A stretch of 32,051 nt of DNA from positions 1-32,051 of the forward strand of contig CALDOK010000176.1 of NCBI GenBank assembly GCA_937912125.1. The letters run 5' to 3'. The notes under the pieces are model-generated. The model saw only the letters and a program-made list of their open reading frames with translations, was not told where the DNA came from and did no database searches. Shown here piece by piece: positions 24,027 through 31,912 of this stretch (its first letter is position 1; each line of letters starts with the position of its first letter). This DNA is from an uncultured Pseudomonadota bacterium. Its GTDB lineage: Bacteria > Myxococcota_A > UBA796 > JAFGLY01. Made by a program: the position numbers and the translations under genes.

Positions 24027-25928
24027 CTACCACATCCCGCTGAAGTCGCAGCTGCCGTCGCTGGTCACCTCGCTGCATCCTTCCGGATGGGCGATGCTCG
24101 CCTCACCCTCCAGCGCGCTGGTCATGAAGCCCAGGATCTGCTCCAGCGCGGCGTGCCCTGCCAAGGTGTCCCGCGCCGCGAAGCCGTGTATGTCGTAGGC
24201 GCCGGTGTCGGGCACGCGGAACTGGGTGAGGGCCGTGGCGGTTGCCACCGGGCCCGGGCTGTGGGCGAGGTCCACGATGTCCTCGAGGCTGGGGTCGATC
24301 TGCACGGCCCCCAGCGACCCCGCCAGGATCTCGGTGCAGATGTTGAGCAGGATGGGGTCCCCCACGCTCTCCTGCAGCAGGAACACGGCGGCCTTGGCCT
24401 GGGCCTGCTCCACCCACGCGGTGCCGTCCACGTCGTCCCAGGCCCCCTGGCCCATGACCATGGCCAGCTGCTCGTCCAGCTCGTCGTCGTAGCTGGCGCC
24501 CAGGATGACCTTCAGGAACTGATCCCAGGTGTGGGAGTCGGGGATCATGTGGGTCCAGCCGGCGCCGGGCACGTTGAGCACGCCGTAGTGGATGTCGGGG
24601 TGGGCTGCCGCGAAGACCGCGCCCATGGTGCCCCCCAGGCTGCCGCCCACCCAGATGGGCTCGGTGGTGTCGGGTCGCCGGCCGGCGGCCGGGTTGGGCT
24701 CGCCTCCCAGGGTCTCGGCCGCCAGGGCGTCGCCCAGGGTGGAGTCCAGGGCCGCGGAGACCGCCATCCCGTCGCTCACCGCCTGGAGCAGTCCCGCGGT
24801 GCTCTGGGCCGATCCCTGCAGGAAGTGCCCGAGCCCGGTGAAGGTCTGCAGCACGTCGTCGCCGGTCCAGCCAGTGAAGCGCAGGTTGACCTTGCCGAAG
24901 CCCTGGGCCGCCAGCTCCTCGTCGAAGGAGTCGTCCTCGAGCTGCCCGCCGGTGCCGTGGCCGTAGATGGCCACGGGCCAGTCGCCGACCCCCACGGGGA
25001 TGCAGGCGCGGAAGGGCACGTCATGGCTGCCCTGCTGGACGGGCATGCCCTGCTCGTCCATGGCGAGCTTGCCCTCGATCGTGCGGAAGTAGGGCAGCCC
25101 CTGCACGGTGCCCAGGACCACCGCCAGCATGTCATCGTCCCGCCACTCCACGCTGTCGATGGTCACATCGGGGCCGCCGGCTCCGGCGGCCAGGGCGAGG
25201 TCCCGCATAGCCTGGCCGCGCTTGGTGCTGTCCTCTAGGGAGCGGGTGGTGAAGTCCCAGACCCTCAGCACCTGCTCCGGATCGATGCCCTGCTCGGCCA
25301 GCAGGGTGCGGGTGGGGGCGTGGTAGGCGGCCAGGGCGGCCTCGTCGTTGGTCACGGGGGCCTCGAGGCCCAGGGCCAGCAGGGTGTCGCGCTCCACGGG
25401 CAGCGGGCCGCCGTCCGCGTCGGTCAAGGAGTCCAGCAGCACGGCCACATGATCGGCGTCGGCCGGCATGGCCCGCAGCGGGCGGCCGATGATCATGGAC
25501 TCGGGAGACAGGGAGCCGCCACCCTGACGCAGCTCGAGGCGCAGGGGCCAGCGCTGGCCGTACAGGGCGTGCCCGGGCTGGGCCACGAACAGCTGCAGCG
25601 ACCCCTCGAGGCTGTCCGGGTCCAGGGCGCCGTCGAAGCCTGTGGCCAGGCCCGAGATGCGGGAGAAGCCGTCGGCGAGGTTGGCGAAGGTCGGGTCGTC
25701 GTCGGTGGGGAGCTGGGTCTGGTCGATGGCCACCCGCAGGCCCGTGACGGCCTCCGGATCCTGGATCGTGAATCGGCTCGAGGGCCAGGGCAGCTGGCAG
25801 CGCAGCGGGTCCTGGGCGTCGCAGGCCGAGTAGATCGGCGCGCGCTCCCCGGGGGCCCGGTCGGCGGGCAGGGTGAGGCCGGAGTCATCGGCGGGGTGGC
25901 AGGCGAGCAGGAGCAGGGCGAGGAGCAT
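24027..25928 (-). CDS. Alpha/beta-hydrolase lipoprotein (lipase/esterase-like)
   Basis: 633 residues with an extremely short signal and lipobox LLAC (Cys10). The N-terminal 290 residues contain RCQLPWPSSRFTIQD and a series of 'DPDSLEGSLQLF' and 'LPVERDTLL' strands resembling the N-terminal domain of large bacterial lipases. The hydrolase domain follows: AIYGHGTGGQ (about 319-328, oxyanion region), then WVGGSLGGTMGAV with the GxSxG nucleophile Ser430. Candidate acid and His lie in the last 150 residues (DTGAYDIHGF). Likely an esterase or lipase acting in the envelope or outside; the substrate is unknown. The ATG at 25928 lacks a strong ribosome site. It is divergent from the M42 peptidase gene across 170 bases. 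Confidence 0.82.
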   Translation of the reverse strand: MLLALLLLACHPADDSGLTLPADRAPGERAPIYSACDAQDPLRCQLPWPSSRFTIQDPEAVTGLRVAIDQTQLPTDDDPTFANLADGFSRISGLATGFDGALDPDSLEGSLQLFVAQPGHALYGQRWPLRLELRQGGGSLSPESMIIGRPLRAMPADADHVAVLLDSLTDADGGPLPVERDTLLALGLEAPVTNDEAALAAYHAPTRTLLAEQGIDPEQVLRVWDFTTRSLEDSTKRGQAMRDLALAAGAGGPDVTIDSVEWRDDDMLAVVLGTVQGLPYFRTIEGKLAMDEQGMPVQQGSHDVPFRACIPVGVGDWPVAIYGHGTGGQLEDDSFDEELAAQGFGKVNLRFTGWTGDDVLQTFTGLGHFLQGSAQSTAGLLQAVSDGMAVSAALDSTLGDALAAETLGGEPNPAAGRRPDTTEPIWVGGSLGGTMGAVFAAAHPDIHYGVLNVPGAGWTHMIPDSHTWDQFLKVILGASYDDELDEQLAMVMGQGAWDDVDGTAWVEQAQAKAAVFLLQESVGDPILLNICTEILAGSLGAVQIDPSLEDIVDLAHSPGPVATATALTQFRVPDTGAYDIHGFAARDTLAGHAALEQILGFMTSALEGEASIAHPEGCSEVTSDGSCDFSGMW

Positions 25929-26085
25929 GGGAGGTCCCGGAGGGTTGCGCAGGAGACGATGATACTCCCCGCCGCTCGGGTCTGCGCTCGCGCTTCTCGA
26001 GGGCTCCCGCCAGCGCCCGAGGCCCGAGGCGGCTAGAAGGGGGACATAGACCTGTACGCATGAGCGTGTTTCTGGTCGTCGTCAC

Positions 26086-26094
26086 GGAGGAAGG
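26086..26094 (+). promoter_or_regulatory. Ribosome binding site deciding the M42 peptidase start
   Basis: GGAGGAAGG lies four bases upstream of the ATG at 26099. It is among the strongest Shine-Dalgarno sequences in the window and argues against the in-frame ATG at 26060, which would place the site inside the coding region. Confidence 0.6.
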
Positions 26095-26098
26095 AACC

Positions 26099-27346
26099 AT
26101 GAGTTGTGAGCACAAGCCCTGGCAGGAGTCCATGCCCGAGGATCAGTTCGAGCGTATGCGCGCGATCCTGGGAGCCCCCAGCCCCGTGGGGCTCGAGGCC
26201 GCCATGACCACCGGTGTGCTCGCGCCCTACGTCGAAGGCTTCATGCCCAAGGGTTGGTCCATCCGAAAGTTCCGAGGCAACGCGGGCATCGTCATCGACA
26301 CCGCCCCCAACAAGACGGACGCCTTCACGGTCATGCTCATCGGCCACGCCGACAAGATCCGGCTGCAGGTGCGCAGCATCGGCAAGGACGGCAAGATCTG
26401 GGTCAACAGCGACTCGTTCCTGCCCACCACGCTGATCGGCCACGAGGTGCGCCTGTTCAGCGAGGACCCGGACGCCCCGGGCCGCTACCGGGTCATCGAC
26501 GGCGGCACCATCGAAGCCCTGGGCGCCATCCACTTCGCCCCCCCGGGCGTGCGCGACGGCAGCAAGGGCATCGACGCCAAGAAGCTCTACCTCGAGCTGC
26601 AGCTGCACGGGGAAGACCGCAAGAAGCAGATCGACGCCCTGGGCATCCGCGCGGGCGACTCCCTGCTGCTCAACCGTCCCATCCGCCACGGCTTCGCCCC
26701 GGACACCTTCCAGGGCGCCTACCTGGACAACGGGCTGGGCTGCTTCGTGGTGGTCGAGGTGGCTCGCCTGCTGGCCGAGGCTGGCGGCCTGAAGAACGTG
26801 CGCTACCTGGGCGCCGCCGCCACCCACGAAGAGATCGGGCGCTTCGGCAGCCGCGTGCTGGCCGGTGAGCTGCGCCCCGACGTGGTCATCGCCGTGGACG
26901 TCAACCACGACTACGAGGCCGCGCCCGGCGTGGCCGACCGCCGCTTCGAGCCCCTGGCCATGGGCAAGGGCTTCACCCTCAGTGTGGGCGCCGTGGCCAG
27001 CGCTGGGCTCAACGCCATCATCCAGCAGGTGGCCAAGGCCCACGACATCCCCGTGCAGATCTCCCTGGTGGGGCGCGACACCGGCACCGACGCCATGGCC
27101 GCCGCTCTGGCCAGCATCGACGCCGCCGCCACCTCCCTGGGCTTCCCCATCCGCAACATGCACACCATCTCCGAGAGCGGGCACACCGGCGACGTCCTGG
27201 CCGCCCTGTACGCCGTGGTGCACGCCCTGCAGCACATGGACGCCATGAACGACGGCGCAGGCATCTGCTCCGATGACCTCATCGACGCCCACCCCCGCCT
27301 GGACCTGGCCCACGACCTGGAGCATCGCCCTGCCGCGGATGAGTGA
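26099..27346 (+). CDS. M42-family metallo-aminopeptidase/glucanase-like protein
   Basis: 415 residues. The di-metal ligands of M42 (and related M18/M20) peptidases can be placed: H83-x-D85 in LIGHADKI, D210 in LDNGLGC (bridging), catalytic pair E244-E245 in THEEIG, D267 in AVDVNHD, and H355 in NMHTISESGH. M42 enzymes are large oligomeric cytoplasmic aminopeptidases. The gene has no signal peptide, in contrast to many of its neighbours. The insert between the first and second ligands (about 90-205) is the usual PDZ-like apical domain position, with SKGIDAKKLYLEL. The product is likely a peptide-degrading enzyme. It overlaps the HD-domain gene by eight bases. Confidence 0.88.
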   Translation: MSCEHKPWQESMPEDQFERMRAILGAPSPVGLEAAMTTGVLAPYVEGFMPKGWSIRKFRGNAGIVIDTAPNKTDAFTVMLIGHADKIRLQVRSIGKDGKIWVNSDSFLPTTLIGHEVRLFSEDPDAPGRYRVIDGGTIEALGAIHFAPPGVRDGSKGIDAKKLYLELQLHGEDRKKQIDALGIRAGDSLLLNRPIRHGFAPDTFQGAYLDNGLGCFVVVEVARLLAEAGGLKNVRYLGAAATHEEIGRFGSRVLAGELRPDVVIAVDVNHDYEAAPGVADRRFEPLAMGKGFTLSVGAVASAGLNAIIQQVAKAHDIPVQISLVGRDTGTDAMAAALASIDAAATSLGFPIRNMHTISESGHTGDVLAALYAVVHALQHMDAMNDGAGICSDDLIDAHPRLDLAHDLEHRPAADE

Positions 27347-27869
27347 TCCCTTCGAGCCAGCGCTGATCGGCAGCATCCGCGCCCAGTACGCCCTGCCGGC
27401 CTATGGGCGGCATGGGCTGGGCCACTGGGCCAGGGTGCTCGAGAACGGTGAGCGCCTGGCCGTTCTCACCGGTGCCCGCCTGGACGTGGTGCGCCTGTTC
27501 GCCGTCTTCCACGACGCCTGCCGCCACAGCGAGGGCTACGATCCCGGCCACGGTGTCCGTGGCGCTGCCCTGGCCCGCAGCCTGCGCGGCCACGGCTTCT
27601 CGCTGGACGAGTCGGGCATGGCTCAGCTGGAGCGCGCCTGCGCCCTGCACACCCGTCAGCTCACAGACAGCGACATCACTGTGGCCACCTGCTTCGACGC
27701 CGATCGGCTGGACCTGCCCAGGGTGGACATCACGGTGGACCCCGCTCGCCTGGCCACCGACGCCGCCCGCGATCCGAAGATCATCGCCTGGGGGCGGGAC
27801 CGGGCCGTGCGGGGGACCGTCATGCCGGCGTCTTGGAAGCGCATGAGGGTCTCGGGCGAGGCCCCCTGA
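27339..27869 (+). CDS. HD-domain phosphohydrolase-like protein
   Basis: 176 residues. The metal-binding pattern of HD proteins is visible: His29 (GLGHWARV), then H58-D59 in FAVFHDACRHSEG, followed by DPGHGVRGAALA and a distal Asp in FDADRLDL (about 129). HD proteins hydrolyse phosphate esters or nucleotides, but the substrate cannot be assigned. The ATG at 27339 lies inside the last codons of the M42 gene (8-base overlap), implying coupled translation. The end is 18 bases from the stop of the convergent metallophosphoesterase. Confidence 0.8.
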   Translation: MSDPFEPALIGSIRAQYALPAYGRHGLGHWARVLENGERLAVLTGARLDVVRLFAVFHDACRHSEGYDPGHGVRGAALARSLRGHGFSLDESGMAQLERACALHTRQLTDSDITVATCFDADRLDLPRVDITVDPARLATDAARDPKIIAWGRDRAVRGTVMPASWKRMRVSGEAP

Positions 27870-27887
27870 GGCCTCTCTCCGTGGGCG

Positions 27888-29426
27888 TCAGCGCGGGGGG
27901 CCGTCGGCTCGCTTCGACTCCGCCTCTTCGCGCAGTCGACCCAGCGCCCGGGCCGCCCGCCGGGCCGCCTCCAGCCAGGGAGCAGCGCGCTCGGTGACCC
28001 GGACCGGCCGGATGGGGGCGTGGCCGGGGTCGGTCCACTCGAACAGGTCCGCTCGGCGCGCGCCCTCGCCGTCGGGGCGCAGCCAGGCGAAGCACTTTCG
28101 ACCGAAGGGGACGGTACACTCCACGTCCCGGTAGGCTGGGGACCAGGTGCCGGTGTTGAGCAGCTCGAGCCCCTCGAGGGCGATGTGCTGCTCTTCGTGG
28201 GTGTGCCCCACCACCACCCGGGACACCCCGCAGATCTTGGCCGCCAGCGGGGCACGATCCAGCAGCAGGCCCTTGGCCTCGGAGGTGCCCGAGCGCACCG
28301 AGCGGGCGTAGAACAGGAAGGGGGGCAGCAGCAGCAGGAACACCGCCCCCGCCCACCACGGGGAGACGGGCGCGAAGACGTTGAGCACCGAGTAGATCTG
28401 GAAGCTGCCGAACACCAGCACCGCGAGGATCGCCGCCCGATCCAGCCACAGCTCCCGGGCGATGCGCCACGGGCTGAAGATGGCCGGGTGGGCGTGGATG
28501 GCCTGCAGGCCCCGCACGGCCGCCGTGGTCGTGTTGGCCCGCCGCGCGATGTCGTCTACGCGCTGTTCGATGGTGAGGGGGTCCTTGACCGAGGGCAGGA
28601 AGCCCTCGCGCACCGAGGAGACCAGGGTGACCAGCGCGCCCCAGAACCAGGTCCAGCCGATGAAGGGCTGGATGCGGAGCATGTAGCGTACGAAGAACCG
28701 GACATACTCGGGGCCCGACTTGATGAACGAGCTGTCCACGTGGGGGTTGAACAGGCCCATGGCGTTGAGCATGTAGCGCTCGGCAAGGTTGCCGAAGGGC
28801 ACGCGCACGCGCCGCTTGCCCCGCCAGCGGATGGTGGGGTGGATGGGATCGGCGCACAGGCAGTAGGAATCGTACTGGTTGCCGTGCTCGATCAGCGTGT
28901 CCCCTTGGCTGACGTAGAACCACTCGCACACCCGCACGGCGTCGCGCAGGTGGTCGGGCAGGCCCAGGCTGGCGACCAGATCGGCGCGCACGCTGTGCCA
29001 CTGCAGCTCGATGTCGTGGTTCCCGATGACCACGATCACGGTGTTTCCGGCCAGCACCCAGCGGCGCAGCGCGGCGACGAACACAGCATGGTCCTGCAGG
29101 ATGCGCCCCATCACGAAGCGCGACTTGGCCTCCTCGCTGCCCAGGCCGCGTCGGCGCTCCAGCCAGCTCACCGGAAACAGCCGCTCCGTGGGCAGGGCCA
29201 TGGCAGAGTCGAAGTCGAACACGTCCCCGTTCAGGATCAGCTCGCTGCCACTGGGGAGCTCCCCCTCGAAGTGGGCCAAAAAGCGATCGAACACCTCGTC
29301 GATGAACAGGTCTCGCTGCTTGTAGCGCTTCCACAGCGGCTTTCCGGGGATGGGCTCCTGCGCGTCGCTCAGGTGCAGGTCGCTGACGACCAGGGTGTTC
29401 CGCGCTGGCTGGGGTGCCGCATCCAT
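27888..29426 (-). CDS. Calcineurin-like metallophosphoesterase with an internal membrane segment
   Basis: 512 residues. Metal-binding motifs in order: SDLH (about 17-20), NGDVFDFD (about 67-74), GNHDIE (about 136-141), a further His in LIEHGNQYD (about 181-189), and GHTHEEQ (about 406-412). Between the last two is a 200-residue insertion with two hydrophobic stretches at about 335-375 (AILAVLVFGSFQIYSVLN; AGAVFLLLLPPFLFYA) plus WTWFWGALVTLV at about 265, so the fold may be folded around a membrane hairpin. UDP-2,3-diacylglucosamine hydrolase-type enzymes are distant relatives, but they are about 240 residues and lack this insert. The C-terminus is Arg/Ala-rich. The ATG at 29426 was used; the frame is open slightly further up only to a TTG. 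The DUF805 gene is 93 bases upstream. Confidence 0.85.
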   Translation of the reverse strand: MDAAPQPARNTLVVSDLHLSDAQEPIPGKPLWKRYKQRDLFIDEVFDRFLAHFEGELPSGSELILNGDVFDFDSAMALPTERLFPVSWLERRRGLGSEEAKSRFVMGRILQDHAVFVAALRRWVLAGNTVIVVIGNHDIELQWHSVRADLVASLGLPDHLRDAVRVCEWFYVSQGDTLIEHGNQYDSYCLCADPIHPTIRWRGKRRVRVPFGNLAERYMLNAMGLFNPHVDSSFIKSGPEYVRFFVRYMLRIQPFIGWTWFWGALVTLVSSVREGFLPSVKDPLTIEQRVDDIARRANTTTAAVRGLQAIHAHPAIFSPWRIARELWLDRAAILAVLVFGSFQIYSVLNVFAPVSPWWAGAVFLLLLPPFLFYARSVRSGTSEAKGLLLDRAPLAAKICGVSRVVVGHTHEEQHIALEGLELLNTGTWSPAYRDVECTVPFGRKCFAWLRPDGEGARRADLFEWTDPGHAPIRPVRVTERAAPWLEAARRAARALGRLREEAESKRADGPPR

Positions 29427-29519
29427 GGCGCCCAAGTAGCGCGTGGCCGGGTGCTTCGCTGTGCCTGTTCGTGCGAATCCCAGGGCGAGCTGTCGGAGCC
29501 GCTGGGCGGGTCTTGGACC

Positions 29520-30122
29520 TCAGGACGGTTCGTCGCCGTAGCGGTTGGGGCCCACCGTTCCCCTCAGGAACCCCGTCTCCACCAGGGCCCACAGGCCGCC
29601 GATGACAGGGACCAGGCCGATGAGAATCCACCAGCCGGACCTGTCCCGGTCGTGCCAGCGCTTCACCTGCAGGGCCAGCGAGGCCCAGATCTGTGGGACC
29701 GCCAGCAGGAGCGCCAGCACGAAGGCGATGTCCGAGGCGCCGAGCACCGCCCCGACGACCATGTTGATGAGCCCGAACACCATCGCCATGGACAGGCTCG
29801 CGATCCAGAAGCTGGAGCGCCGGATACGACCATCGAAGGAGAAGAGCAGCCAGTAGACGTCGCGCTCGCTGGTGCTCGCGGCGCGGGGGCTCGGCGGTGG
29901 TCGCTCGGATCGCCCCGGTTGCGCCACCCTGGAGTCCCCGGCCTCGGCCAGCAGCTCCCTGGCCAGGAAGCGCACGAGGCGGGAGGGGTCGTCGCTGGCA
30001 GCCTGGAGCCATGGGCGGGCTTCTTCGGGGGAGCCGGTCTGCGCCAGCTCGCGCATGGCCCGGTACCGCACGCCTTCGTCCGGCGAGGACAGCTGCTGCT
30101 GGAGTTCTTCTGGGACCGCCAT
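29520..30122 (-). CDS. DUF805 membrane protein with N-terminal HEAT-like repeat
   Basis: 200 residues. The C-terminal half is the DUF805 domain: FSFDGRIRRSSFW at the start (about 93-105), membrane segments at about 105-145 and about 165-185, the conserved cytoplasmic KRWHDRDRSGWW (about 152-163), and the typical end FLRGTVGPNRYG. The N-terminal 65 residues are two HEAT-like helical pairs (DEGVRYRAMRELAQTG; DDPSRLVRFLARELLAEAG), joined by a Pro/Ser/Arg linker. No function is established for DUF805, which is a small inner-membrane protein. The ATG at 30122 is 223 bases from the divergent amidotransferase gene. The metallophosphoesterase may be in the same transcript. Confidence 0.85.
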   Translation of the reverse strand: MAVPEELQQQLSSPDEGVRYRAMRELAQTGSPEEARPWLQAASDDPSRLVRFLARELLAEAGDSRVAQPGRSERPPPSPRAASTSERDVYWLLFSFDGRIRRSSFWIASLSMAMVFGLINMVVGAVLGASDIAFVLALLLAVPQIWASLALQVKRWHDRDRSGWWILIGLVPVIGGLWALVETGFLRGTVGPNRYGDEPS

Positions 30123-30345
30123 GGTTCTGCTCCTGTGTGCGCGATTCTACATGGAGCGTGCGCCCGGGCCGGGAGGGGGGTGTCAAGATGGATGGCCCGG
30201 GCCCTCGAGCGCAACCGAAGGTACGTAGCCCGAGCTGGGCCATTCCCTTGGGGCGGAGAGCAGGGTCCGCCCGCCAGGAGCGCCGGTGCTCGGCTGCGAG
30301 GCGAGGCCAGGGGCGCTATCCTGGGTCCTTCCCTGGAGGCTCCCC

Positions 30346-31494
30346 ATGGCCGGCGCCCAACCCACCTGCAGCCGCTGCATCATGGACAGCACCGTGCCCG
30401 GCCTGCGCCTGGACGCTCAGGGCGCGTGCCAGCTGTGCCACGCTCACGATCGGCTGGACCGCGCCTACTTCAGCGGCCAGGACCCCGACAAGAAGGCCGC
30501 TTTTTTGGCCACCATCGAGAAGATCAAGCGCGAGGGCAGGGGGCGCCCCTACGACTGCATCCTGCCGCTCTCTGGCGGCGGTGACAGCAGTTGGGCCCTG
30601 GTCAAGGCGGTGGAGCTGGGCCTGCGCCCGGTGGCCTACCACTTCGACAACGGCTGGGTCAGCGACATCGGGCGCCAGAACCTGGCCACCATGACCTCGA
30701 AGCTGGGCGTGCCGCTGAAGACCCTCTCCGTGCCCTGGGAGCAGCTTGGCGATGCCTTCCGAGCCTGCCTCGAGGCATCCATCCCCGAGCCCTGCCTGCC
30801 CTGCCTGGTGGCGGTGTTCTCCCTGGCCTACCGGGCGGCGGAGATCGAGGGCCTGCGCACGGTGATCTTCAGCTCATCGCCCCTGACCGAGGGCATCGCT
30901 CCGTTGGGCTGGTCCTATGTGGACGGCCGCTACCTCGAGTCGGTGGTGCAGGCGCACGGCCAGCCCGCCACCCTGGGTGCGGTGCGGGACTTCAACCGGC
31001 TGCGGGCTCGGAACCTGCTGGCGGGCGCCCTGGTGCGGCGCACCCGGGTGATCATGCTGCCCCTGTACCTCGAGTGGGACGAGCCCCGCTTCAAGGAGCG
31101 CCTGCGCAGCGAGTACGGGTGGATCGACGGCGGCAAGCACGCCGACTGCATCTACACCCCCTTTCGCACTCAGCTCATCCACGACAAGTTCGGCTTCGAC
31201 CTGCGCCGGCTGGGCATCGCCGCCCAGGTGCGTGCCGGCCGCATCAGCCGCGCCCGGGCCCTGGCCTGGTTCGACGACAACCCCATGGTCGAGGACCTGG
31301 AGAACAGGGAGCGCGTGCTCGCGCGGCTGGGCATGTCCGCCGCCGACTACCAGCGCATCATGGCCGCGCCCCCGCGCAGCTTCCGCGACTACCGCACCTA
31401 CTACCCGCTGATTCGAGCTATGCGGCCCCTGATCCGCCAGGCTTGCAAGCGCGGCCTGCTGGCCGAGCATGTGATCGACAAGTTCGAGGACTAG
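30346..31494 (+). CDS. N-acetyl sugar amidotransferase-like PP-loop protein (WbpG/PseA type)
   Basis: 382 residues. The N-terminus has a paired Cys motif (CSRC...CQLC, about 7-32) likely to bind zinc. The ATP-pyrophosphatase loop is SGGGDSSWALV (about 75-85), close to the usual SGGxDS. The remainder follows the amidotransferase family: VAYHFDNGW (about 101-109), PWEQ, SSSPLTEGIAP, GGKHADCIYTPF (about 262-273), and the C-terminal APPRSFRDYRTYYP. Such enzymes install an amidino (acetamidino) group on bacterial N-acetyl sugars of LPS or flagellin glycans, using ammonia from HisH/HisF-like partners. No partner or sugar gene is in the window, so the target is unknown. GGAGG precedes the ATG at 30346 by about seven bases; a TATCCT element (30317-30322) lies upstream. 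Confidence 0.85.
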   Translation: MAGAQPTCSRCIMDSTVPGLRLDAQGACQLCHAHDRLDRAYFSGQDPDKKAAFLATIEKIKREGRGRPYDCILPLSGGGDSSWALVKAVELGLRPVAYHFDNGWVSDIGRQNLATMTSKLGVPLKTLSVPWEQLGDAFRACLEASIPEPCLPCLVAVFSLAYRAAEIEGLRTVIFSSSPLTEGIAPLGWSYVDGRYLESVVQAHGQPATLGAVRDFNRLRARNLLAGALVRRTRVIMLPLYLEWDEPRFKERLRSEYGWIDGGKHADCIYTPFRTQLIHDKFGFDLRRLGIAAQVRAGRISRARALAWFDDNPMVEDLENRERVLARLGMSAADYQRIMAAPPRSFRDYRTYYPLIRAMRPLIRQACKRGLLAEHVIDKFED

Positions 31495-31912
31495 CCTGGC
31501 GCCCGCGCGGCTGCGGCTGTGTGTTCCAGCTTCGAACACCCGCGGTGGCCCGCCGACGGGGGGAGAGCAGGGAGCGCTCGAGGTCCCGGATGACTCGGTC
31601 TGGCGCTCGAGGTCACCTTTGGAACATAGGGTGGTCGGTGGACACTGTTCACAGGTCTCAGAGTCGTCCGAAGACGCCCCGTTTCCCCGGGTGATCTGGA
31701 GGGCGTCGATCGAGACGATGAACACTATTGGGTGTGTCCCATGTCCTGCGGGTGGGGTCGCCGCAGGAGTGGGCATCCTGGCGGCGTGTGTTCAGCCAGT
31801 CATGGTCATCGTCTCGGCCGTTCGGCCTCCACCCACGGGAACCGCATCCACGGGTCTGTCGTTTCGCCGGACCTTCTGAGGGTGTCGGCTCGTGACGGAC
31901 CCGTCGTCAAGC
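31495..31912. other. Intergenic region without a supported gene
   Basis: The 418 bases after the amidotransferase stop contain one accidental-looking open frame (31619-31879) lacking a ribosome site. GC content falls to about 58-60% by eye in 31615-31760. A 12-base direct repeat, GCGCTCGAGGTC, occurs at 31575-31586 and 31604-31615. The stretch could hold a small RNA or transferred DNA, but nothing specific is recognised. Confidence 0.5.
31521..31539 (+). terminator. Hairpin after the amidotransferase gene
   Basis: GTGTTC (31521-31526) and GAACAC (31534-31539) are exact reverse complements around a 7-base loop, 27 bases after the stop. There is no following T-tract, so termination is only suggested by position. 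Confidence 0.3.

Noticed and set aside
26060-26098. Earlier ATG for the M42 peptidase
   Set aside because: It would put the strong GGAGGAAGG ribosome site inside the coding region and add a leader not typical of the family.
28020-30584. 854-codon plus-strand open frame across the metallophosphoesterase and DUF805 genes
   Set aside because: It spans two real minus-strand genes and the start of the amidotransferase gene without any recognisable domain.
31619-31879. 86-codon open frame in the region after the amidotransferase gene
   Set aside because: No ribosome site, no domain, unusual composition, and no support beyond being open.
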